Shown piece after piece: positions 9,746-21,239 of a DNA stretch of 64,000 bases (position 1 is its first letter; every line of letters starts with the position of its first letter). A program made the translations under genes and the position numbers. The DNA is taken from NCBI GenBank assembly GCA_907163345.1, contig CAJQUN010000514.1:248001-312000 (forward strand). Reading direction: 5' to 3'. Below the pieces are notes generated by a model. It did not search any database, had not been told where the DNA came from, and saw only the letters and a list, made by a program, of their open reading frames with translations. The stretch is from Haberlea rhodopensis (taxonomy: Eukaryota; Streptophyta; Magnoliopsida; Lamiales; Gesneriaceae).

Positions 9746-11909
9746 TGTAGGGTCTTCCAACCTTAACATCATCTTAATAACATATTAGGGACTAAACATG
9801 CATTTATAACCTCTTAGGGCACCGGTTGTAGCTTTGAGCTAATAAGATTACAGGCCAAAAATGAAATTTCAAACTTAATTAATTACATTCTCAAAAATGA
9901 ATGTTAAGGCGATAGAATTATACTACTCATAGAGTAGAGACTATCCAAAAATCCTGTGTCCTAACTTCTTTCATGCTCCTCATAGCTCACTGCTTCAACC
10001 CGGCCCTTAGTCCTTTAGTCCAACAGTGTACCTACAGGAACAACCCATCATGAGCATATACATCGTTACTTAACATCATAAGGTAATGGCAGATAAATAA
10101 ATGCATGAAAGTAGTTGGTAACATATACTTCCTGGTTAATTGTATTAACCCTCTTTGGTCGTCCCTGTTTCATAATCATGCATGTAATCATTAGTTCTTG
10201 ACATAAATGATTAAAATCGTACTTCACATATATGCTCGTAATCAACAATGTTAATTAGAAATGAGACTATCCTGGTTCTATTATGACAGCGGCACAATTG
10301 GCCCCCTCGCTCGACATAAAGCGGAATTGTGATACCCCTCGCTACGCCTTGATAGCGGATGTATCTCCTCGCTTAGCGGAATATGATACCCCTCGCTACG
10401 CCTTGATAGCAGATGTATCCCCTCGCTAGTTATGTGAGCGGCAAGTACCTTCCTCGCTTGCCCATAATAACCACCGGACATTCAACCATTCTTAATAACA
10501 TAGTTAAACATACATCATCATCATCATATCATAAACATCGTCATCTTATAAACATCATCATCTTGTAAACATCATCATCTTATAAGCATCATCGTCATAT
10601 AGACATCATCATCTTATCATAATCGCCATCGTAAACGTCATATCATCTTCATTTATCATAATATCATCATCATAAACTTACTTATCATAATCATCATCAT
10701 AGACATCATAAATACTTATGCAATCAATGCATAGTCATAGTTTAGGAGTGTGTTACCGTCCGATGCCCGTACGCTTCTTACGTACCTTAATTCCAAAAAT
10801 GGAGAAGTTGTAGAACTTTATCTCCGCGAAGTTGTGGGTACCTGGGATGGTTCTACATAACCATACAAATTGTTAGAAGCTAAACAATAGCCAAATATCA
10901 AAAATTCAACAAAAATCATCATTTTCCACTTTTTAAACAGTGGCGATCGATCGCTACTTGAGGCGATCGATTGCCTCACTTTTTGCCTTGCGGCGATTGA
11001 TCGCGCCATTTGAGGCGATCGATCACCTGCTATGCGAAATGGCTACTGGCCTTCGGCGATCGATCGCGCCATTTGAGGCGATCAATCGCCTACACTCGTT
11101 TTGCCCACTGTCTCTCGGCGATCGATCACTGCATTTGTAGCGATCGATCGCCACAACCAGATGTTGCGATTTTCACCATTTTTGTACATTAAAACCTTCA
11201 CCAACCTCAACAACATTTACACCAACAACTCAAAAACATAAAAACACTTTAAACCTTCACCAAACATCATTAAACCACCAAAAATCTAACATCTTACCAA
11301 AAATCATACCAACCCAAACAAACCCAATTCAAAACCCTTCAAAACCATTACAAAACTCAAACCAAACACTACAAGAACAACAAGGAATGCTATGTATACA
11401 TCCAAGGTCTTAAATCTTACCAAGAATCACAAAAATAAAGCTTTTACAAGAACTTCTTGTCCACTTTGAAGCCAAAATCGAGATTGAAGGGGAAAATGAG
11501 GGTTTGGGAAATGATTTGGGGATTTAGAGTGTGAAGAGATAAAGTGAAGTAAAGGTGGTGGGGTAAATGGTTAAAACCTTTTAATTAAACTTGTACTCCC
11601 ACAATTAGCATGATGTATTATATGCTCCAACATGGTATTTTAAAAGCATTACACCACAATGCGCCAAAATCCCAATTAAATGCATGTTTCACCAAATAAT
11701 CGATTACCAACACATATAAGCCATTAAAACGTCCAATTACCCAACATGCTTAACATGCACCCTGAAATGCTATACCGGGTCAAGCCCACATGTGATTAAG
11801 TATTTCCACATGATAATTAATTCCAATACATAAATCAATTATCCACATAATTAATCATATGAACATAATCAATGCCTTAATTGCAATTAATCATTTCGTG
11901 GAGATCACA
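9746..11909 (-). repeat. Tek-1 5' LTR
   Basis: This is the partner of 2564-4726, with the same internal layout. Differences are mainly scattered single bases and a 4-base indel near 10870; several hit CpG sites inside palindromes. It ends GAGATCACA, then TGATC, the altered right copy of the target duplication, and Sire-1 resumes. Confidence 0.95.
10943..11151. repeat. Palindrome pairs in Tek-1 5' LTR
   Basis: Eight units start at 10943, 10963, 10993, 11015, 11056, 11078, 11118 and 11140, the same spacing as the other LTR. Several have single-arm changes (GCGATCGATTGC, GCGATTGATCGC, GCGATCGATCAC, GCGATCAATCGC), all explicable as CpG to TpG or CpA decay. Position 11118 is GCGATCGATCAC while the partner LTR has GTGATCGATCAC. 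Confidence 0.9.
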
Positions 11910-12750
11910 TGATCAATTTGAGATGAGCATGATGGGAGAATTATCATTTTTCTTAGGATTGCAAGTCAAGCAATCCAGTGACGGAATTCTGATAACTCAA
12001 TCTAAATATACCAAGGAACTGCTGAAGAAGTATGTGATGAGTACAAGTTCAGTAGCGGCCACTCCAATGAGTTCATCTGCAAAACTCGACTTGGATAATT
12101 CAGGAATACCAGTCGAAGTAACAATGTATCGAGGCATTATTGGATCTTTACTTTATTTGACGGTCAGTAGACCAGACATCATGTTTGCAGTTTGTATGTG
12201 CGCTCGGTTCCAAGCAAATCCCAAGCAGTCACACTTCACAGCTGTCAAAAGAATCCTCAAATATCTAAAAGGCACTGAGAATGTCGGTCTATGGTATTCA
12301 AGAGACTCAACTTTTAATCTGATCGGATATTCAGATGCTGACTACGCTGGATGCAAAATTGACAGAAAAAGCACCAGTGGATATTGTCAATTTCTTGGTG
12401 ATCGGTTAATCTCATGGGGTTGCAAGAAGCAGACATCCCTAGCAACGTCCACTGCAGAGGCAGAGTACCTTGCTGCTGGAAGCTGCTGTGCTCAACTGCT
12501 CTGAATTCAACAACAACTGAGAGATTATGGAATTGAATCCACTGAGGCACCCATATTTTGTGATAATACGTCTGCCATAGCCATTACATACAACCCAGTT
12601 CTTCATACTCGCACTAAACATATTGACATTCATCATCATTTCATCAGAGATCACGTTATGAAGAAAGAGATTCGGCTAGAGTACATTTCTACCGAACAAC
12701 AAGCAGCAGACATCTTCAGAAAACCCCTACCGGACGCTAAGTTTTCCTAA
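11910..12750 (+). pseudogene. pol: Sire-1 RT C-terminus and RNase H
   Basis: Resuming after Tek-1, the frame reads the copia RT thumb (SFFLGLQV), IGSLLYLTVSRPDIMF and the RNase H domain with GYSDADYAGC, STAEAEY and, after an in-frame TGA at 12502, a CDNTSA and TKHID block ending in KPLPDAKFS. These include the acidic metal-binding residues that remove RNA from RNA-DNA hybrids. Only the TGA breaks this part. Confidence 0.92.
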
Positions 12751-13158
12751 TTTCGAAATATTCTTGGTTTAATTGAAGTCAATCCATGATTGATATTGTT
12801 TAAGTATAATGAATTCAGGGGAATTACTCAGTAGAAATCGCATGAATTAAGGGGGAATTTCAGTTAGAATTTTATCTTGGTTATTTAAGCTCAGCTGGTA
12901 AAACAACAGCCTGTTGTAGTAGGTGTTTCCGTACCAGTAGGACTCTACATACCAGTAGATGTTACCTTACCAGTCGGACCCTACATACCAGCAGTTACCT
13001 TACCAGTCGGACCCTACATACCAGCAGACTTTGCCTAGTATGCTTTGACAAAAATAACCTTCTATAACTATTAACCTCTTGGAACGTCGGAATTCAAATT
13101 CACTTTTGTATACAAATAAATTATTTCAATCCCGCCCAAATCCTGTCCTTTTATTTAT
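12751..13158 (+). other. Sire-1 spacer with first polypurine tract and short repeats
   Basis: TTAAGGGGGAATTT at 12847-12860 resembles the main polypurine tract of this element; extra tracts are a Sirevirus trait. Bases 12925-13035 hold three or four copies of a ~30 bp unit containing TACCAGTCGGACCCTACA. No coding is seen up to 13158. Confidence 0.6.
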
Positions 13159-16041
13159 TTGTTAAAATTTTTTCAATCGTTAGATGATCACCACGTGCCC
13201 ATGTGTCCGCTCATCTACAGTACGACGTTACATCTACTCTTTCCTTTAACCGCCATTACTCTTGTTTCTTACTATTATCTTTTCCAAAATTACTGCGTTA
13301 ACTTCCCTCCCAGAAATTTTACTCAACAGGATTTTTGTTGCTTTTCTTTCATCACAAATGCTGTACATGTGGATTTTCATTCAATCTCCACAACCTCTGA
13401 TGAAGATACAAAGGAAGTATTTCACAAGTTGGATACATCGGGACTTCTAGTGATCCTTAGCCAGGCTCAAACATTCTACAAGGAAGCTCTACACGAGTTC
13501 TTTGCCACTGCTAAAGTTGTAGATGATTCGGTGGTGGCCTCCGTCTCTGGACAAGTGGTTACCATCACTCAACTAGAATTTGCCACTCACCTTTGTCTTC
13601 CCTCTACTGGACTTATAGATTTCTCCACTATTCCAGTGGATGTTAGGGAAGAAATGCGCTCCATATTATCCGACTCTGACGCCCGCCTTCGACGTCCTCC
13701 GTTTAAAAAGGTGTTAATGAAGAGTCATTTCCGTCAACTGGCTGATGTTATTTCCAAAGGGCTATTGTGCAAAGCTGGATCTTTTGATATCATCACCCCT
13801 GAGAAGTTTCACGTCATGGGCGCCATCTTCAAAGGATTAGAAGTCAACTGGTCAGTTGTTATGTTTTAGGTCCTCACCGGAATAATCACTTCAGGGAAGG
13901 GACAATCTGGTTTTGCTCTTCCTCTCAGTAGTCTGTTTGATAGCAAGAACATTCAGGCAGGGGCCTCCTCCAATCTTCATCCAGGCAGACTTATCACTGC
14001 CAAGTATCTCCAGATTCACAGGCAACGGAGTGGTAGAGAGGTTGGTCTGACGAAGCGGCAAACAACTCAAGTTGTAAGCGATTCTGAACAGACAATATCT
14101 AAATCCGTTGAGTCATCTCCTCCTCCTCCTCCTCATCCTAAGAAGCCCAGGACCAGAAAAGGGGCTCCTCCTGCTCTCATAAAGACTGTCGCTACTGCCT
14201 CTGATACCATATCTTCTGCAGTTCTAGCAACAGTCATCACTAGTAGGGCGCCAAGTCCCGTAAATCCTCCACCCGAGAAACCGACTGCCTCAGCTGCTTC
14301 ATTGGCCATGGTAAATGCTGCACCAGTGGCTCCACCTGAACAATCCTCTAAACTGATGAGCACTCAACAAGCACCTGGCTCAATCAGCTTCAGGCAACCA
14401 AAGTCCAACTGTCCTTACTGTCATCCCAAGGACACCACCACTGGAAAGGGAAAAGGACTTATGGCACCGGTGACCACCCCTGTAGCCTTTGAGATTCAAA
14501 TGGTAATGGATGAAGTCGAAGCCAAGCTGACTCTGCAGCTTGAAATTTTTGATCGATGGGTGAAGGCGCGCCTCAACATTCGCTTCGATGACTTCACTCC
14601 TATTTTGATCAAGCCCGGGAAGATGAGAACCTCATTTTGGCTTATCTTCAGGTCCAGGACACTGAAAAGAGTTTAAAGCTTCGAGATCTCTTCCGCATGA
14701 TGAATTATGTGGGAGAACTTCAAGCTCTTGTTCATTCCCGCCTTCAGCAATTCAATATTGATTCTGGAACAACGAATCATGATCGAGCAGTTCTGAATGC
14801 TTTAGGACCAAAGCTGGATATGGCCGAGCATGCTCTTCATGATCTCCGCATATCAACTGGTCTCCACTCCTGCTCTGCCGTTTCAAGAAATGCAAGTCCT
14901 GCTCCAACTGACTTGGCAACTGCTCCAACTGTTTTCGAAACTGCTCCAACTGACTTGGAGATTGCCTCACCTACTTTGGAGATAGTTCATACTGACATGG
15001 CGATCACTTCTACCACTGATCCACTTATCTCCTCCGTTCCAAGTCCTGCAACTGATCAACCACTACAACTGATGGTTGTTGATCATGAGAATGTTGACAG
15101 AGTGATTCAGACTGTGGTTCATCAAGTTACCATCTCTTCTGTAATAATGAACCCATCGAGTCCTCATCACACTCTGTTGATCACACCCAGTAGTCTGCAG
15201 CTGCGCTGGAACAAGCTGTTACTAGCATGGATGTCATTGTACCAACGCACCTGCTACACAAGTTATTGAAGCCACTGCTTTGCTGACCACTGCTGTTATT
15301 GAGGGTCCTCCCGGAGTTCTCAATGCAGAGACTCAAACAGATGATCTGGATCAATCTCTGGCCCAAGATCCTCCTGAAGATTTCTTTGACTTTTCAACGC
15401 ATCTTCCTCTGGACGGGCCACCTAACATTGCTGATCAACTGGTGCATCTGTCCAACGCCATCTTTGCATTAGCCAGTGACGTCAACAAGCTCAAACAGGA
15501 AGAACGCACTGCGACTCTTATTCTTGGGAGTCACCAGCAGCACACTGGCTCTCAATTCCAGCACGTCTATCGGGACATCACTAGTCTAACGACTACTGTA
15601 ACCAGACTTCAGACTTTTGTTGTGGATGCGTTTGCGGACTCACTCTCACGGATAGGGCAGGCTCGTCTTCAGATCACTCAGCAGAATGAATCTCTTCATA
15701 CTGCCACCTCACTGGCCCTTGAAGATAAGATAGAAGACGCCAAGAAAGCCTTATCAGATCAACTGGCAACTATGCAGGCAGCCTTTGCTTCACAGATTCA
15801 AGACTTGAGCAACAGCCTACCAGCTGCACCTCAAACTGCTCGAAGACTGCCCAACTCCAGCAAACCTGCTCCTCAACATCAAAGAGAACAGCTTCCAGCT
15901 CAACGCTCATCTGCTGCAGTTGGAGCTTCCAGTCGGTCAAGGCCTCCCTCTCAGCAAAGGTCCCACAATTTTCGACAAACTCCGGCTGACACTCCACCCT
16001 CCACCCGTGACTACTCCCAGCATTGGCTAGGGGGCAAATAG
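13159..16041 (+). pseudogene. Sire-1 extra ORF after pol (so-called env-like)
   Basis: It lies where Sireviruses carry an optional 'env-like' gene. A conserved N-terminal domain (about 13380-13870, with GQVVTITQLEFATHLCLPSTG and KAGSFDIIT) matches Sire-2 at 35210-35770 and resembles the domain often labelled putative plant transposon protein. A Pro/Ser-rich middle follows with a basic KKPRTRKG, then a CPYCHPK, a Thr/Pro repeat section and a C-terminal coiled-coil-like part (about 15430-15830) and a Pro/Gln/Arg tail. A TAG at 13867 and frame changes near 14640 and 15270 break it. The hydrophobic run at the apparent N-terminus precedes the conserved domain and is probably not part of the protein. 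I see no signal peptide or envelope features; function unknown. Confidence 0.7.
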
Positions 16042-16896
16042 TAACTATTAGTCTTTTTGTATTTATCATTATCTGTTTTTCATAAATATTCATAGTATTG
16101 TCAAATTGTCTCTATCTTTATCTGCATTTTTTTTAAGAATGATATGACACTTCACACTACAACTTGCTAGTTTTTCGCTATAAATAGCATGCTAGTTCTC
16201 AAACTCAAATCATCAATCATGCAACTTTTAACTAATATTCTTACTAGTCTTGCAACTGTTTCTACAAATATATATTCATGGGTTTATTACTTATCTAAAT
16301 CAACCCTACATGGGTTGATTACTTATCTAACCCACGTCTGCTAGCTTAAGCTTTCTGGACCAGCCCTGGTGCTTCTCACCAGCCTGGAATTTGGAACAGC
16401 AGATGCTTGGGTGCTGATGACAAAAAGGGGGAAGGCAGAGAATTTTCGTTGAAGACAGAGATCTTGCCAAATGAACAGATGACTACTTTGAAGATAATGG
16501 ACTCTTTCTAGCCCTTTCTCTGTTATAAACCTCTCTGTATGCACTTTCTCTCCCCATCCCTGTGTCAATAACCCTGAAACTAGCTGGCTCGGATCATTCC
16601 ATACTGGCTATGTTTCTCCATTTAGATAGATTGTAGAAATAGTTCTGCTAAATGACTTGTAAGATGTTCCATGTAATGTTCTATGTAATTTGTATGATGT
16701 TCCATGTAATCAGAATTCATTTTATATAATGATATTCCTTCATTGGCTCAGTTTAATTACTACTTGATATCTGCTTATTTATTCTAACAAATTGCAAAGT
16801 CTATGTTTGTCTCTAAGTCTTAACAGGAGTTGCTGTCCATATGATCAAGCAAGAGTCTCTAGTACTAAGTTTTGTCATCACCAAAAAGGGGGAAGA
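16042..16896 (+). other. Sire-1 3' untranslated region with two polypurine tracts
   Basis: AT-rich, non-coding. AAAAAGGGGGAAG occurs at 16422-16434, and AAAAAGGGGGAAGA at 16883-16896 touches the LTR and is the functional second-strand primer candidate. Bases 16270-16340 contain a short duplicated phrase around TTGATTACTTATCTAA. Nothing else is recognised. Confidence 0.7.
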
Positions 16897-16927
16897 TGTT
16901 GGGAAAACATTTTTAAGTTTTGGTGGT

Positions 16928-17400
16928 GACAAACATCAACTGGATACAAACACCTACCGGTGATGGACACCTACCAGACAAACATTTACCGGGTGACAAA
17001 CATCAACTGGATACAAACACCTACCGGGTGATGGACACCTACCAGACAAACACTTACCGGGTGACAAACATAAACTGGATACAAACACCTACCGGGTGAT
17101 GGACACTTACCGGACAAACACTTACCGGGTGACAAACATCAACTGGATACAAACACCTACCGGGTGATGGACACCTACCGGACAGACACTTACCGGTGAC
17201 AGACACCTACCGGACATACACTTACCGGGTGACAAACACCTACTGGACAGACACCTACCGGATGGACACCAACTGAATGGACACCAACTGGACAGTCATC
17301 TACCGGATGGATACAAACTGGACAGTCACCTACCGGATGGATACCAAATGGATGGACACCTACTGGATAGACACCAACTGGACAAACATCTACCGGATAG
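16928..17400 (+). repeat. 67-68 bp tandem repeat in Sire-1 U3
   Basis: Units start near 16928, 16995, 17063 and 17131, each containing ACAAACATCAACTGGATAC and one or more CTACCGG(G)TGA words. After the fourth unit it breaks into shorter, degenerate 20-30 bp units. It lies upstream of the TATA box. Such U3 repeats can act as enhancers, but that is inference. The reverse strand gives a false repetitive peptide. Confidence 0.85.
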
Positions 17401-17689
17401 TCATACATTGAACAAAGACATCTACTGGTTACAGAAGAACGAACGAGCAGTTGAACGAAGAAAGCCAGCAGAAGTCTAACCATCCAGCAAGAGCACAAAG
17501 CAACAAGACAAAATAAGTACAACCTATTCTGACAAAGGCACAACAGAGCGGCACACCCTGCTATATCTCCGCCACCATTAGCGTCAGAATAAAAGAGCCG
17601 TTGCTTTACAAAATAGGAAAGAAGACAATCAGAATTAGGAAAGCTGATCTCTTCCTAATACATAAAAGCTGTCATTGGACCACTAAGCC

Positions 17690-17697
17690 TATAAATA
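17690..17697 (+). promoter_or_regulatory. TATA box of Sire-1 LTR
   Basis: TATAAATA in the context CCTATAAATACATT, about 790 bases into the LTR and downstream of the tandem repeats. Transcription would begin some 30 bases further. It is the best promoter match in this LTR. Confidence 0.6.
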
Positions 17698-18269
17698 CAT
17701 TCAAACAAAGAATGAAGAAGCTAGCTGAACCATCTGATCAAACAGAAAGAAACACCTCAACGCAAAAAGCAAATCATTCCATTGATTTTTTCTGAAGGTT
17801 CAGCAAGAGCAGACAAGCACTACTACAGTAATCTTAACAGATTAACTACAACTGAGTCTGCTGCTCGAAGAACACTCGAAGTAAAATAGTCTGTATATGT
17901 GTGAGTGTCGTAGAAATCATTGTAATCAAATTAGGAATCTGTGATTGCTAGGAGTTTAGGCTAAGATGTGTAAGTGCCTAAGAAGGTTGTATACTGTAAA
18001 GTGTAAACCAAATCTTCTAGTGTAACCTTCCTGCAAAGGAAGAAGGGGAGACGTAGAAGCGTTGTGCTTCGAATTTCCAGAAACATACTTGTGTCATTTA
18101 CTTTCTGCTTATTTACCATTCAGTTTTTATCACTCACAAGTCCAGCAGACGTCTTCCGCACTATAATCAGTGTCTGCTGACTTGCAATATATTGAGAAGC
18201 CAATGCAGTACTTAACAGTCTGTAGCAACCCGAATAAAAATCGAAATTGAATCTATTGTTTATTCAACA

Positions 18270-18282
18270 CCCCCCCCCCCCC
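18270..18282 (+). repeat. Run of 13 C near the Sire-1 LTR end
   Basis: A C homopolymer inside TTATTCAACA...TGTTCTAAACACT. The same site in the Sire-2 LTR (minus strand, about 32294-32299) has six C, so the tract is a conserved lineage feature of variable length. Confidence 0.8.
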
Positions 18283-18307
18283 TGTTCTAAACACTACCCC
18301 GATCCTA

Positions 18308-19545
18308 TTGGTAACTAGATAAGGCCCATTCCATTTAGAACATAACTTACCCGGGAAGAGTCTAAGGCGTGAGTGATAGAGTAGGACTTTTTGACCAACT
18401 TCGAACGTCCTTCTCGAAATCATCTTATCATGAAATGCCTTTGTCTTCTCTTTATGAATTCTTGAACTTGTATACGCATCATTTCGGATCTCCTCCAATT
18501 CTTGCAGCTCCAACTTCCTATGCTCACCACTTGCATCCAACTTCATGTTCAAGTTCTTGATAGCCCAATATGCCCTATGCTCCAATTCTACAGGAAGATG
18601 GTATGGTTTTCCAAAGATTATTCGAAAAGGAGACATAACAATGGGTGTCTTATATGCTGTGCGATATGCCCATAGCACATCGTCCAAACGTAAGCTCCAA
18701 TCTTTCCTTGTAGGGTTTACAGTCTTCTCTAAGATGGATTTGACCTCTCGATTAGACACCTCGGCTTGCCCATTTGTTTGAGGATGGTAGGCGGTGGAAA
18801 CTTTATGTGTTACATGATATTTCTTCAATAAACTTACCATCGTCCTATTGCAAAAATTGGTGTCTCTGTCACTGATGATTGCCATTGGGATTCCAAACCT
18901 AGAGAAATGTTGTGTTTCAAGAATCCTGCAACTACGGTAGATTCATTAGTCCTGTTGGCTATGGCTTCTACCCATTTTGAAACATAGATAGTCGACTGCA
19001 AGCAAAATATATATATTACCATAAGAGATAGGAAAAGGTCCCATGAAGTCGATGGCTCATACGTCGAAATTTCACAAATGAGTATGGGTTGTTGGGGCAT
19101 CTCCTTGCGTTGAGAGATGTTTCCTGTCTTTGGCATTTGGTGCATGACTTGCAAAAGTTATGTGTGTCTCGAAATAGGGATGGCCAGAAGAAGCCACATT
19201 CAAGTACTTTTCGTGAAGTCCTCTTGACTCCAAAGTGTCCTCCACATGCATAAGCATGACAAAATTTAAGCATTGAAATTACCTCATGGTCAGGGAAGCA
19301 TCGTTTAATGACTTGGTCAGCGTAGTGCTTCCAAAGATATGGATCATACCATACATAGTACTTAGCATTGCTTTTGATCTTCACTTTCTTGGCCCTAGAT
19401 ATATCAGCGGGAAATTGATTAGTGGCCAAATAATTAACAATATCAGCGTACCATGGGAATTTTGCATGAAGGGAGAAAAGATGCTCGTCGGGAAATTCTT
19501 CTTTTAGGCACGATTCATCATCGATGTGTGGTAGATGACTCAAGT
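18308..19545 (-). pseudogene. pol: Ath-1 integrase
   Basis: The upstream part (19016-19543) has the HHCC zinc-binding region: CHAYACGGHFG then CKSCTKCQRQ. The core follows in other frames (18834-19154 and 18253-18885), with VSKWVEAI, SDRDTNF and NGQAEVSNRE, the last carrying the catalytic glutamate, then FEVGQKVLLYHSRLRLFPGKL. The tail reaches KWNGPYLVTN and runs into the Sire-1 LTR. At least two frameshifts are present. Confidence 0.9.
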
Positions 19546-20240
19546 GGTCCGCTATGGTGTTTTCAGTCCCTTCTTGTCTTGGATCTCCAAATCAAACTCG
19601 CTTAATAGTAAGATCCATCTTATCAGCCATGGCTTTGCTTCTTTCTTCTTCATCAAGTACCTGAGTGCTGCATGATCAGAACACACAACTTTAGTACCAA
19701 GCAAATATGATCTAAATTTTTCAAGAGAAAAAACAACAGCTAAAACTCCTTTTCAGTAGTGGTGTAGTTGAGTTGGGCATCGTTCAAGGTCTTGGATGCG
19801 TAGTAGATAACATGAGAAACTTTTCCAATTCTTTGACCCAAGATAGCTCCCACAGCATAGTCACTAGCATCGCCCATTATCTCAAATGGCTTGTTCCAGT
19901 CAGGTGGTTGGATGATGGGTGCGGATGTCAAAGATGTCTTCAATGTGTCAAATGCCGTCTTGCATGCCTCATCAAACTCGAATACCACTTCCTTTTGCAA
20001 CAATTTACACAATGGTGATGCAATCTTGGCGAAGTCCTTGATGTATCTCCTATAGAAACGTGCATGGCCAAGAAAGGAACGTACATCCCACACACAAATA
20101 GGGTAGGGTAGAGTTTGAATTATGTCAATTTTTGCTTTATCTACCTCCATACCTTTGAAAGAAACGACATTGCCCAACACTATACCTTGTTCTACCAGAA
20201 TTGAGCACAAAGTTAGTTTCAATACAACGCTTAAGGACAA
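19546..20240 (-). pseudogene. pol: Ath-1 RNase H and RT-RNase H connection
   Basis: The reading contains RSFLGHARFYRRYIKDF, the standard connection after RT in Ty3/gypsy elements, and the RNase H start FEIMGDASDYAVGAILGQ, in which the D of GDASD is the first metal ligand. YYASKTLNDAQLNYTTTEKE follows, then a stop at 19738-19740 and a degraded second half before integrase. Confidence 0.88.
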
Positions 20241-20860
20241 GTGTAAGGTTAGTTAAACAAGCATTGAAGGAGTCACCACAAACGGTAAAGTCATCCATAA
20301 AAACCTCTAATATATGCTCGGTGTACTCGGAAAATATACTAACCATACAACGTTGAAAAGTGGCCGGTGCGTTGCAAAGTCCAAAGGGCATGCGCCTATA
20401 AGCAAAGGTTCCAAAGGCATGTAAACATTGTCTTTTCTTGATCCTCCGGTGCGATAGCAATCTGAAAATAACCAGAATATCCATCAAAAAAGCAATAATA
20501 AGAGTGACATGATAACCTTTCAAGCATTTGATCAATGAAGGGTAAAGGAAAGTAATTCTTGCGGGTCACGGCATTCAGCTTCCGATAGTGGATGAAAACT
20601 CTCCATCCATTTTGAATGCGAGTGGTGACCAATTCATTGTCCTTGTTTTTCACCACTGTGATGCTAGTCTTCTTTGGTACCACTTGGATCGGGCTGACCC
20701 ATTGACTGTCAGAAATGGGGTATATCACTCCAACGGCAAGGAGTTTGAGGATCTCTTCATTCACAACTTCCATCATTGGTGGGTTAAGTTTTTGTTGCGG
20801 TTTGCATGTAGGCTTACTTCCATCTTCAAGTAGGATCCTATGCATGCATGGCTTATTCCT
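20241..20860 (-). pseudogene. pol: Ath-1 reverse transcriptase
   Basis: Blocks in order: LLAVGVIYPISDSQWVSPIQVVPKK (fingers, here cited as one phrase start LLAVGVIYPI), WRVFIHYRKLNAVTRK, FFDGYSGYFQIAI, MPFGLCNAPATFQRCM and the catalytic FMDDFTVCG. Frame changes occur near 20396 and 20240. The insertion between KK and the next block (TSITVVKNKDNE) is typical of Athila RT. Confidence 0.9.
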
Positions 20861-21239
20861 TTAATATCCGCAATGGTCTCCCAACTTGCTAGAGAAAATT
20901 ACCGGTAGTGTACCTCCTTCTCCAAGGAATACATACTTTAGGTGGCTTGGTAATTGCTTCAACTCAACGATGGGTGCCTGCGATACAGAAGGTAGTGGCC
21001 TAGTGTTAGAAATGGATAATGAAACAAATGAAATGTTACCTTGTATCTCAGGCGTGGTATCCAAGGTGATGACGGTTTTCTCTACTTCGTCTCCAAATGA
21101 CAACTCTTCCTCAAGATGGGTGAGTGGTGTTGTTAAGGCTATCTCCAATTCCTCTTTACCTGCAAGCTCAAAAATACCTTGGGACAAGTAACCAATAATA
21201 TCGATAGAATAAACAGTATCATCATCGTCACAAGGATAT
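20861..21239 (-). pseudogene. pol: Ath-1 protease-RT linker
   Basis: An acidic stretch (CDDDDTVYSIDI, LAGKEELEIALTTPLTHLEEE) ending in ELKQLPSHLKYVFLGE, the conserved phrase just before Athila RT. At its upstream end it meets Tek-2 at the duplicated GATAT and continues at 30706. Confidence 0.8.

Larger units (their letters stand above)
2564..11909 (-). mobile_element. Tek-1, Tekay-type Ty3/gypsy chromovirus in Sire-1
   Basis: Two LTRs of 2163 and 2164 bp (TGTAGGG...ATCACA) bracket a minus-strand gag-pol. The initiator tRNA-Met primer site lies next to the right LTR. Pol order is protease, RT, RNase H, integrase, as in Ty3/gypsy, and the proteins match those of Tek-2, which has a C-terminal chromodomain-like end. 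The LTRs differ at few positions by eye, so insertion looks recent. The left end of the interior, including the integrase C-terminus and the polypurine tract, is missing and replaced by Sire-1 DNA. A TRIM interrupts gag. Confidence 0.93.
1..18307 (+). mobile_element. Sire-1, Sirevirus-type Ty1/copia element (5' end outside window)
   Basis: The order protease, integrase, reverse transcriptase, RNase H is the Ty1/copia order. A long extra ORF between pol and the 3' LTR, plus several polypurine tracts of the form AAAAAGGGGGAA, points to the Sirevirus (SIRE/Maximus) lineage. The 5' LTR and most of gag lie to the left of the window. The element is split by Tek-1 inside reverse transcriptase and has in-frame stops and frameshifts, so it is dead. 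Its 3' end abuts the integrase of Ath-1, so it probably inserted into Ath-1. The flanking duplication cannot be checked because the left end is not in the window. Confidence 0.9.
16897..18307 (+). repeat. Sire-1 3' LTR
   Basis: It starts TGTTGGGAAAACA after the polypurine tract and runs to about GATCCTA, where Ath-1 integrase sequence begins. Sire-2 LTRs end CGATCCTAACA, so the last few bases seem lost here. Tandem repeats lie upstream of a TATA box; the downstream part has GGAAGAAGGGGAGACGTAGA, shared in inverted form with Sire-2 at about 41650, and a run of 13 C. Confidence 0.85.

Noticed and set aside
13159..13380. N-terminal hydrophobic segment of the Sire-1 extra ORF as a membrane anchor
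   Set aside because: Homology with Sire-2 starts only after it; the segment is probably translated spacer.
17190..17543. 117-codon minus-strand frame with a VGVCPVG-type repeat
   Set aside because: It is the reverse-strand reading of the U3 tandem repeat of Sire-1 and has no homologous frame in Sire-2.
18270..18282. Run of 13 C as a telomere-like or quadruplex site
   Set aside because: A single homopolymer at a conserved LTR position; the Sire-2 counterpart has only six, so it is a slippage tract.
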